Shown here: in pieces, positions 16,999-23,838 of the stretch
Numbering within the stretch: position 1 is the first letter of the stretch
Layout of the letters: each line of letters starts with the position of its first letter
Origin: Chitinophaga polysaccharea
GTDB lineage: Bacteria; Bacteroidota; Bacteroidia; Chitinophagales; Chitinophagaceae
Assembly: GCF_902150045.1 (NCBI RefSeq)
Contig: NZ_CABFVU010000002.1
Coordinates: forward strand, 856,001-920,000
DNA length: 64,000 bases
Reading direction: 5' to 3'
Position numbers and translations under genes: made by a program
The notes under the pieces: generated by a model
The model's input: the letters and a program-made list of their open reading frames with translations, nothing else
Databases searched by the model: none
What the model was told of the DNA's origin: nothing

Positions 16999-18502
16999 TG
17001 TTATCATTATAGGCAGCGGCCTTGGCGGTTTGGTATGCGGAGCGATCCTCAGCCGGCACGGGTACCGCGTATGCATATACGAAAAGAACCGGCAAACGGG
17101 GGGATGCCTGCAAACCTGGTCCCGCGATAAAGTAATTTTTGACTCCGGCGTGCATTATATAGGCGGACTGGCCCCCGGTGAAAATCTCTATAAAGTATTT
17201 AAATACCTCGGTATTTATGATAAGCTGCGCCTGAAACGCATGGATATGGACGGGTTTGATCATATCAGTTTTGCAGGCGATGATAAAGTATACCGCATTG
17301 CCCAGGGGGAAGAAAATTTCATCCGTACCCTGCTGGCAGATTTTCCCGGTGAAGAAGCGGCACTGCGCGCTTATTGCAGCAAGATCTCTGAAGTATGCAG
17401 CAAATTCCCTTTGTATAACCTGCGTACAGGCGATTATGAAGAGAAGCGCTCAGTACTGCAGCTCAATACAGCCGATTATCTTCGCAGCATTACCGGTAAT
17501 GAAAAACTGCAACAGGTGCTGGCCGGCAACAACCTGTTATACGCGGGCGTAGCAGAGAAAACACCTTTTTATGTACATGCGCTGGTGGTGAACAGCTATA
17601 TGCAAAGTTCCTGGAAATGCATAGATGGTGGCTCACAGATAGGGAAGCTGTTATGCCGGCAAATCAGGGAACATGGTGGTGAAGTGATCCGTAACATGGC
17701 CGTTACGGCTATCAAAGGGGAAGGCGACCGGGTAGATCATGTAGTATTACAGGATGGCAGTAAAGCACAGGCCACGCATTATATCTCCAACCTGCATCCC
17801 GCGCAAACCATGGCTATTACGCACAGCGATGTACTGCGCAGCGCTTACCGCAACCGTATACAGGGCCTTGAAAATTCAGTAGGCGCTTTTGTGCTGAACG
17901 TGGCATTGAAGCCGCGTACCTTTAAATATCTTAACTATAATCATTATTACCACGCCAGTGATAATGCCTGGGCGGGTATTGCCTATAAAGAGGAGGAATG
18001 GCCCCAAACCTATGCCATGTATGTATCTGCCAGCTCAAAGGACGAAACATGGGCAGATAGTTTGTCGGTGATGACCTATATGCGGTATGAAGAGGTGCAG
18101 CCATGGCGGCATACTTTCAACACCGTATTGCAAACAGGCAGCAGGGGCGCGGATTATGAAGCTTTTAAAGAGAAGAAGGCCAACCTGCTCATTGATTGCG
18201 TGGAGAAGCAGTTCCCGGGTTTTCGTGATTGTATCCATACTTCCTATGTAGCAACGCCTTTGTCGTACCGCGATTACATTGGTACCGGCGACGGCAGTAT
18301 GTACGGTATCGCAAAAGATAGTGCAGATCCTTTACGGTCAATGGTTTCCGCCCGTACTAAACTATCCAATTTGTATCTTACCGGGCAAAACCTGAACTTG
18401 CATGGAATTCTGGGGGTAACCATCAGTGGTGTGATCACCTCGGCAGAGCTGCTGGGAATGGGTTTCCTGGTAGATGAAATTAATCAGTCAATATATACAT
18501 AA
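16985..18502 (+). CDS. CrtI/phytoene-desaturase-like FAD-dependent oxidoreductase
   Basis: 505 residues, the usual length of the CrtI/retinol-saturase family. The N-terminal dinucleotide-binding motif is visible (DVIIIGSGLGGLVCGAIL) followed by the characteristic RQTGGCLQTW, and the C-terminus has the FAD-contacting LYLTGQNLNLHGILG. It should add or remove double bonds in a conjugated lipid. In a polyene pigment cluster it could desaturate, saturate or isomerise the chain. It is not part of a carotenoid operon here: no crtB or crtE is nearby. It overlaps the exporter gene by 14 bases. Confidence 0.88.
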   Translation: MQHYDVIIIGSGLGGLVCGAILSRHGYRVCIYEKNRQTGGCLQTWSRDKVIFDSGVHYIGGLAPGENLYKVFKYLGIYDKLRLKRMDMDGFDHISFAGDDKVYRIAQGEENFIRTLLADFPGEEAALRAYCSKISEVCSKFPLYNLRTGDYEEKRSVLQLNTADYLRSITGNEKLQQVLAGNNLLYAGVAEKTPFYVHALVVNSYMQSSWKCIDGGSQIGKLLCRQIREHGGEVIRNMAVTAIKGEGDRVDHVVLQDGSKAQATHYISNLHPAQTMAITHSDVLRSAYRNRIQGLENSVGAFVLNVALKPRTFKYLNYNHYYHASDNAWAGIAYKEEEWPQTYAMYVSASSKDETWADSLSVMTYMRYEEVQPWRHTFNTVLQTGSRGADYEAFKEKKANLLIDCVEKQFPGFRDCIHTSYVATPLSYRDYIGTGDGSMYGIAKDSADPLRSMVSARTKLSNLYLTGQNLNLHGILGVTISGVITSAELLGMGFLVDEINQSIYT

Positions 18503-20188
18503 GTGAAAAATAAGAAACGCAGCGGCTGGAGAATATTTGGACGCATACTATTATACATCACCGGCTTTTTCATATTGCTTTTTGTGGGGCTGGCCATTTA
18601 CCTGGTAGCCATAAGCAAAATGCCCCCGCCGGAAATTGCAGACAAGAGCGCATTGCAGCTGCAACGTACGGCGCTGGACAGTACCGCGTATACTTTGGGC
18701 AACAACTGGTTCCGTAAAAGCAACAGCGGTTTGTATGAAATGTATGTGGAAGGAGCGCCTTTCGAAAGAGGTGTGATCAACGGTAAACTTTCCGGGGAGC
18801 TGATCCGCCGGCAGGAAGACGTATTTGTGGCGCAGTTCAGCAAAATGGTACCTTCTACTTTTTACCTGCATTTCCTGAAATATTTTATTGGCTGGTTTAA
18901 CCGGGACCTGGCAGATTATGTGCCGGAAGAATTTAAGGAAGAAATATACGGGGAGTCCTTTTCTGCTTCTCCGAACTATGATTATATCGGTACCAACTAT
19001 GCGAGGTTGATGAACTATCATGCCGCGCACGACATAGGGCATGCCCTGCAGGGCATGATGCTGGTAGGTTGCACCTCTTTTGCTACCTGGAATGAGCAGT
19101 CGGCCGACAGTAACCTGATCATTGGCCGTAACTTTGATTTTTATATGGGCGATGATTTTGCGAAAGAGAAGATGGTGGTATTCTACCGCCCGCAGAAAGG
19201 TCATAACTTTATGTTTGTAACCTGGGGCGGCTTTACCGGCGTGGTATCCGGCATGAACGATAAAGGACTGACGGTAACCATCAATGCGGCTAAAACAAGT
19301 GTGCCTACTGCCGCTGCCACCCCGGTTTCGCTGGTGGCGAGGGAGATACTGCAGTATGCGAAAAATATCAACGAAGCCTGGGAAATTGCGCGGAAACGCA
19401 AAATGTTCGTATCAGAATCTTTCCTGGTGGGTTCTGCAGAAGATAACAAAGCCGTGATTATCCAGAAAACACCAGAAGGTATGGACATGTACAGCTCCGG
19501 TAAAAACTTTATCACCTGTACCAATCATTACCAGGGCGATTCTCTGGGCGGCCTTGCCTCCAACAAACTGCAGATAAAGGAAAGCGCCTCCGGGTACCGT
19601 TTTGAAAGGCTGGCCGAGCTGATGAAAGAGAAAGGCCCCAACACCGTTCAGAAAACAGTGGATATCCTGCGCGACCGTGGCGGGTTACATAATGCCAATA
19701 TAGGGATGGGAAATGAGAAAGCCATCAACCAGCTGATAGCGCATCATTCCATTGTGTTTGAGCCTAAGAAAGGAATGGTATGGGTATCTACTGCTCCCTA
19801 CCAGCTGGGGCAGTTCGTGGCGTATGATCTGAATAAGATATTCAGCATGCATGGTCTTACTACTGATCATGAAGTATACGACAGCGCACAGAATATTGCG
19901 GCCGACAGTTTCCTGTTGTCAAAAGAATATCTTGCCTTTGAAACATACCGCCGGCTGCGAGACCAGCTGAAAGAAGGAAAGGCAGTGGATATCAATGCGC
20001 TGATTGCTTCCAACCCCGCCTATTACCATACCTATGTGCTGGCAGGCGATTATGAGTATAAGCAGAAAGCATATGCCAAAGCAAAATCCTATTATGAAAC
20101 GGCTTTAACAAAAGTAATTGCTACCAAAGGAGAGGAAGATCATATCCGCAAGCAACTGGCACTGTGTAATGCTAAATTAAAAAGCTAA
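18503..20188 (+). CDS. C45-family Ntn-hydrolase (acyl-CoA:6-APA acyltransferase-like), membrane-anchored
   Basis: 561 residues from a GTG right after the previous stop. A transmembrane segment (about 14-36) anchors it. The C45 signature is present: LVGCTSF with candidate N-terminal nucleophile Cys190 and the following IIGRNFDF. In this family autocleavage before the Cys exposes the nucleophile. The final ~90 residues have a TPR-like look (YKQKAYAKAKSYYETALTK). The enzyme would hydrolyse or form an amide or ester on the periplasmic side. Within a flexirubin locus it is a second candidate for ester formation or for trimming the exported pigment. Role inferred only. Confidence 0.85.
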   Translation: MKNKKRSGWRIFGRILLYITGFFILLFVGLAIYLVAISKMPPPEIADKSALQLQRTALDSTAYTLGNNWFRKSNSGLYEMYVEGAPFERGVINGKLSGELIRRQEDVFVAQFSKMVPSTFYLHFLKYFIGWFNRDLADYVPEEFKEEIYGESFSASPNYDYIGTNYARLMNYHAAHDIGHALQGMMLVGCTSFATWNEQSADSNLIIGRNFDFYMGDDFAKEKMVVFYRPQKGHNFMFVTWGGFTGVVSGMNDKGLTVTINAAKTSVPTAAATPVSLVAREILQYAKNINEAWEIARKRKMFVSESFLVGSAEDNKAVIIQKTPEGMDMYSSGKNFITCTNHYQGDSLGGLASNKLQIKESASGYRFERLAELMKEKGPNTVQKTVDILRDRGGLHNANIGMGNEKAINQLIAHHSIVFEPKKGMVWVSTAPYQLGQFVAYDLNKIFSMHGLTTDHEVYDSAQNIAADSFLLSKEYLAFETYRRLRDQLKEGKAVDINALIASNPAYYHTYVLAGDYEYKQKAYAKAKSYYETALTKVIATKGEEDHIRKQLALCNAKLKS

Positions 20189-20193
20189 CTGTT

Positions 20194-20571
20194 ATGATCA
20201 TTGGCATCGGGACAGATATCGTAGAAGTGCCACGTATAGCGGCAAAGCTGGCGAAGGGAGATGGATTCCGTAACCTGGTTTTCACTCCTTTTGAAATCAG
20301 TTACTGCGAAAACCAGGCGGTGCCGGCAGAAAGCTATGCGGCCCGTTTCGCGGCAAAGGAAGCCCTGCTAAAGGCTTTGGGCACAGGCTGGGGCAACGGA
20401 GGCGTAAACTTCGACGAAATAGAAATACGTAACGATGCCGCCGGGAAACCGGAGTTATTTTTAATAGGGAACGGAGCTGCCAGGTATGAACAGGCAGGCA
20501 TAAGGAAAATATGGGTATCCTTATCACATGAAAAAAGCGCCGCCGTTGCCACGGTGATTTTAGAAGGATAA
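20194..20571 (+). CDS. acpS: Holo-[acyl-carrier-protein] synthase
   Basis: 125 residues, standard AcpS size. Motifs GIGTDIVEV (Asp8 metal ligand) and FAAKEALLKALG (Glu56, Lys60) are intact. It transfers 4'-phosphopantetheine from CoA to the ACP serine. Its place at the end of the operon, 5 bases after the C45 gene, suggests a dedicated activator of the two pigment ACPs. Whether it also serves fatty acid synthesis cannot be judged without the rest of the genome. Confidence 0.93.
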   Translation: MIIGIGTDIVEVPRIAAKLAKGDGFRNLVFTPFEISYCENQAVPAESYAARFAAKEALLKALGTGWGNGGVNFDEIEIRNDAAGKPELFLIGNGAARYEQAGIRKIWVSLSHEKSAAVATVILEG

Positions 20572-20582
20572 ATTTACAGAAG

Positions 20583-21875
20583 ATGTATATACCGGATATA
20601 GAACTACAGTCTAAAGCAGCTATCAGGGCTTACCAGGAGAAAGAAGTACTGCGCCTGCTGGGATACCTGCGTGAGTTTTCACCGTTCTATAAAGCATGGT
20701 TTAAAAAGCATGACATTGTTGCGGACCAGGTTCAATCGCTGGAAGCATTTTCACAGATACCTCCCGTTACCAAAGAGGATTTGCAGGAACATAACTGGGA
20801 ATTCCTTTGTGTGGATAAAAGCAAGATAGCCGAGTACACCACTACCTCCGGTACATTAGGACGCCCCGTGATCATTGCTTTAACGGAAAAAGACCTGCAG
20901 CGTTTAAGCTACAATGAATATATTTCTTTCTGTTGCGCCGATGGTACCGACAGCGACATTTACCAGCTGATGCTCACACTCGACCGCCAGTTCATGGCCG
21001 GGATGGCTTATTATAACGGCATCCGCAAACTGGGTGCTGGCGTGTTGCGGGTTGGTCCCGGTGTGCCCAGTATGCAATGGGAAAATATACAGCGCATTCA
21101 GCCTACCACCATTGTAGGGGTGCCTTCCTTTATAGTAAAGCTCATTGCTTACGCAAAAGAGCATCACATAGATATTAACCAGACCTCCGTAAAGAAAGCC
21201 GTATGTATCGGGGAAAATATCCGTAACACAGATTTTTCACTCAATGTACTGGGTAAGAAGATCACAGAGCAATGGAATATCAAGCTGTATTCCACTTATG
21301 CATCCACTGAAATGCAGACTGCCTTTACCGAATGCAGGGCAGGGCAGGGAGGTCATCATCATCCCGAACTATTGTACGTGGAGTTGCTGGATGAAAATAA
21401 CCAGCCGGTAGCCCCCGGTGAGGAAGGAGAAGTGACCATCACTACACTTGGCGTGGAAGGCATGCCCCTGCTGCGTTACAAAACAGGCGACATTTGCCAG
21501 TATCATTATGAAGCCTGTTCATGCGGCAGGCATACGCTCCGGTTATCTCCCGTAATAGGACGTAAAAAACAGATGATCAAATATAAAGGCACTACGCTGT
21601 ATCCACCGGCCCTGTTTGATTTGCTCAATGATATGGAAGATGTGAAGGAATTTGTGGTAGAAGTATACTCCAATGAGCTGGGCACTGATGAAATACTGCT
21701 CCACCTGTGGCCACGCGAGGAATCAGAGGAGATGGACCGTAAAATAAAATCCTACCTGCAGGCGAAGCTGCGCGTAATCCCACAGGTAAGGTATACCGGG
21801 CAGCAGGATATTATGCGGATGCAGTTCCCGGAAAATAGCCGTAAACCGGTGAAGTTTGTGGATAACAGGAGTTAA
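20583..21875 (+). CDS. PaaK-like AMP-forming acyl-CoA/ACP ligase
   Basis: 430 residues resembling phenylacetate-CoA ligase. Visible motifs: TTTSGTLGRP (adenylation P-loop), YASTEMQTAFTEC, LLRYKTGDIC and a Cys/His-rich YEACSCGRH. It should adenylate an aromatic carboxylic acid and transfer it to CoA or an ACP. For flexirubin the expected starter is a 4-hydroxycinnamate-type acid made by an aromatic ammonia-lyase; no such lyase is in this window. It is the last gene of the cluster. Its TAA overlaps the stop of the convergent antitoxin gene in a shared TTAA. Confidence 0.9.
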   Translation: MYIPDIELQSKAAIRAYQEKEVLRLLGYLREFSPFYKAWFKKHDIVADQVQSLEAFSQIPPVTKEDLQEHNWEFLCVDKSKIAEYTTTSGTLGRPVIIALTEKDLQRLSYNEYISFCCADGTDSDIYQLMLTLDRQFMAGMAYYNGIRKLGAGVLRVGPGVPSMQWENIQRIQPTTIVGVPSFIVKLIAYAKEHHIDINQTSVKKAVCIGENIRNTDFSLNVLGKKITEQWNIKLYSTYASTEMQTAFTECRAGQGGHHHPELLYVELLDENNQPVAPGEEGEVTITTLGVEGMPLLRYKTGDICQYHYEACSCGRHTLRLSPVIGRKKQMIKYKGTTLYPPALFDLLNDMEDVKEFVVEVYSNELGTDEILLHLWPREESEEMDRKIKSYLQAKLRVIPQVRYTGQQDIMRMQFPENSRKPVKFVDNRS

Positions 21876-22252
21876 ACATGTTGCATAATAAAATCCGCGT
21901 CAATTTTGAGCTTGTGATATATTTTTTTTAAAAAATCTACATCAGCATTCCGTTTGCCGTTTAGGATCTGTGAAAATTTAGCCTCTCCAATATCCAGCAT
22001 AATTGCCATTTCTTTTTGTTTGAGTTTCATTTCAAACATTTTAAGTTCTATCATACCTGCTAATGTAGTTGGTTTGGGAAGCGGATAACGTGTATCTTCA
22101 TAGCGCTCAGCAGCGATGGAAAGTTGTTGAAGTTCTTTTAGTTCGCCGGCTTTTAAATTTGACTCGCCTTTTTTCATTAACAGGTGAATACGTTGCATTG
22201 CGGCAGCATATTCTTTTTCTGAGGACAATGAAGGGTTGCGTAACTTTTTCAT
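21872..22252 (-). CDS. higA: HigA-type antitoxin with Xre-family helix-turn-helix
   Basis: 126 residues from the ATG chosen here (in-frame ATG at 22279 and GTG at 22282 would extend it). The N-terminal half (SSEKEYAAAMQRIHLL) is the usual HigA lead-in. The C-terminal half is an Xre HTH with LKQKEMAIMLDIGEAKFSQILNGKR. HigA normally binds its toxin HigB and represses the shared promoter. Here the toxin gene immediately upstream is destroyed by three lesions (see 22307-22598), so the antitoxin is an orphan. Its stop overlaps the end of the pigment cluster. The surrounding DNA is clearly more AT-rich than its neighbours, consistent with acquisition by transfer. Confidence 0.82.
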   Translation of the reverse strand: MKKLRNPSLSSEKEYAAAMQRIHLLMKKGESNLKAGELKELQQLSIAAERYEDTRYPLPKPTTLAGMIELKMFEMKLKQKEMAIMLDIGEAKFSQILNGKRNADVDFLKKIYHKLKIDADFIMQHV

Positions 22253-22306
22253 ATTATCGTTTTTGCTGTATGCATACATCACCCATATGCTGATTGGGCC
22301 TGTCGC

Positions 22307-22598
22307 CTAAAGTGAACCAGGTTTTATTTTATCATATTCTTATGCGTTCCTATAAATCTTATGTATATGGTTCGGACCCGAAAGAAAATTCTTGCTATTA
22401 ATCTGAATTTATTTCCACCTATATCAAAAACATATAGGTCATCACCAATATAATCAACCGTATTAAAGCTTTCCTTTATATCCGAAAACTTTGACCAGTC
22501 AGCCAGTTTACTAACATAATATCAGTACAATAAAGGGTCAACAGCATCTGGATGCTTAAGGAAAACTCATTGATTGCCGTTTTCGAGACGATCACCAT
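22307..22598 (-). pseudogene. higB: Decayed HigB-family toxin gene (two frameshifts and a nonsense codon)
   Basis: Reading leftwards from an ATG at 22598 gives MVIVSKTAINEF. One base is then missing near 22560-22562 and the frame shifts to LKHPDAVDPLLY, then a TGA at 22524-22522 where a Trp codon is expected. After it come 61 readable codons including LADWSKF, DYIGDDLYVFDIGG and YIRFIGTHK. A second missing base near 22338 hides the tail EYDKIKPGSL and its TAG at 22307. These segments match the HigB order (HPDA, W-x-x-F/D, VFxIxGNxxRL, IGTHxEYDK). The frame order and position directly before higA are right for higBA. The toxin cannot be made intact. Confidence 0.85.
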
Positions 22599-22615
22599 AA
22601 CATGAGTTTATCTTC

Positions 22616-22623
22616 CAAAATTA
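22616..22623 (-). promoter_or_regulatory. Probable higBA promoter -7 box (TAATTTTG)
   Basis: On the minus strand the sequence is TAATTTTG, an exact match to the Bacteroidota -7 consensus TAnnTTTG. It ends 17 bases before the higB pseudogene ATG. It abuts a 12-bp palindrome that may be the antitoxin operator. Confidence 0.5.
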
Positions 22624-22625
22624 GA

Positions 22626-22654
22626 AATTAAATTTCAAATAATGAAATTTAATT
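22626..22654. repeat. 12-bp perfect inverted repeat, likely HigA operator or a terminator
   Basis: AATTAAATTTCA and TGAAATTTAATT are exact reverse complements separated by 5 bases. It lies just upstream of the higBA -7 box, where an autoregulatory operator would be. It is also 38 bases past the stop of the DUF6702 gene, where it could act as a transcription stop. The rest of 22599-22691 holds nothing else I recognise. Confidence 0.5.
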
Positions 22655-22691
22655 TAGACAATGTAAATGAGCTGAATTCCCTTTTTACCCT

Positions 22692-23180
22692 TTAAAACCC
22701 CATCACCACCATATCTTCCGGGTTATCCAGCTTGGTGCTTTTCCGCTCTCCACCAACCAGCACATGCACCATATTCGTTTGCGAAGGATGCCGTTCATAC
22801 AACAGGTTATTCTTCACCTGTACCTTTTTGGGCGCTGGTATATTTTCCGCTTCCAGGAAGCTCCATACCGCATCTTCCTCTATCCTGTAACCAATAAAAT
22901 GCAGGGGAATATTTTTACCGTCGAGAGTAATTACAAGATGTTGTGAAAGATAGGCGGCCACGTATCCCTCCGCCTGTTTCCTGTTGGCAGGATGGGTAAG
23001 ATCCAGTGGGGCCTTGTATTGCGCTTTAAGCGTGTTCTCCAGGTCATCTGTAAAAATACGGCAGCTTACCTGCAGTTCTTTTTTACCGGCATCATGTGAA
23101 ATCTCCGTCACGCTTGCATAAAAGGGATGCATGGCTGTAAGCCACAATGCCATCCACCATTTACATAATAATAAACCCAC
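22692..23180 (-). CDS. DUF6702 family protein
   Basis: 162 residues from a GTG (an ATG at codon 10 is the alternative). A short hydrophobic leader is followed by HPFYASVTEISHD, the signature opening of DUF6702, a small beta-rich family of Bacteroidota of unknown function that usually sits beside HupE/UreJ-like and M1 peptidase genes, exactly as here. It is divergently transcribed from the HupE gene. A -7 box lies at 23227-23234. Function unknown. Confidence 0.8.
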   Translation of the reverse strand: MGLLLCKWWMALWLTAMHPFYASVTEISHDAGKKELQVSCRIFTDDLENTLKAQYKAPLDLTHPANRKQAEGYVAAYLSQHLVITLDGKNIPLHFIGYRIEEDAVWSFLEAENIPAPKKVQVKNNLLYERHPSQTNMVHVLVGGERKSTKLDNPEDMVVMGF

Positions 23181-23226
23181 TGGACTAATATTTTTAAAAA
23201 AATTAACTTTTACGCTTTATAATTAC

Positions 23227-23234
23227 CAAAATTA
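23227..23234 (-). promoter_or_regulatory. Promoter -7 box for the DUF6702 gene (TAATTTTG)
   Basis: Minus-strand TAATTTTG matches TAnnTTTG and lies 46 bases upstream of the GTG start, in the divergent spacer with the HupE gene. Confidence 0.45.
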
Positions 23235-23248
23235 TAGAAAAGGGGACA

Positions 23249-23830
23249 ATGGATGAGTTGTATTTTCAGCTGGGGTGGCAACATATTATAAACTGGGATG
23301 CGTATGACCATATTCTTTTTGTAATAGCGTTGAGCGCCATTTACCTGCTGCGCGACTGGAGAAAAGTACTGGTATTGGTGACTGCATTTACAGTGGGTCA
23401 TTCTATTACGCTGGCTTTAAGTGTGTTACACATTATCCGTATACCTGCGGCACTGATTGAATTCCTGATACCCGTTACCATTTGTATCACCGCCATTTCC
23501 AATATTATCCGGAAAGACGATGAGCCGCAAAAACTGCAACTGAATTATTTCTATGCGTTATTTTTCGGATTGATCCATGGACTGGGGTTTTCCAATTACC
23601 TGAAAAGTTTGCTGGGAAGCCAGGCAAATATTGTTAAACCACTCCTGGGATTCAATTTAGGACTGGAATTCGGACAGATCATCATTGTAATGTGCATTCT
23701 GCTCATTTCTACAACGATCGTGAAATTTGGCAGCTTAAAACGCCGGGATTGGAATATGTTCCTTTCTTCTGCTACTTTTGGCGCGGCATTTCTGATGGTT
23801 ATTCAAGGCGTAAGAGCACTGTTTATATAA
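23249..23830 (+). CDS. HupE/UreJ family integral membrane protein
   Basis: 193 residues with about six or seven hydrophobic helices. The family's polar signature is visible: WDAYDHILFVIAL, VGHSITLALS and GLIHGLGF, whose Asp/His residues are thought to bind nickel or cobalt. HupE/UreJ proteins are linked to metal uptake or metalloprotein maturation, but the Bacteroidota form beside DUF6702 and an M1 peptidase has no established substrate. The stop is 8 bases before the peptidase ATG, so the two are co-transcribed. Confidence 0.85.
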   Translation: MDELYFQLGWQHIINWDAYDHILFVIALSAIYLLRDWRKVLVLVTAFTVGHSITLALSVLHIIRIPAALIEFLIPVTICITAISNIIRKDDEPQKLQLNYFYALFFGLIHGLGFSNYLKSLLGSQANIVKPLLGFNLGLEFGQIIIVMCILLISTTIVKFGSLKRRDWNMFLSSATFGAAFLMVIQGVRALFI

Positions 23831-23838
23831 TACTGTTT

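Noticed and set aside
16985-18502. Carotenoid pathway gene (true phytoene desaturase)
   Set aside because: The CrtI-like enzyme has no carotenoid neighbours and overlaps pigment-cluster genes, so a polyene role fits better.
23692-23838. N-terminal extension of the M1 peptidase by 49 residues
   Set aside because: It lies wholly within the HupE gene in another frame, while the ATG at 23839 opens a normal signal peptide.
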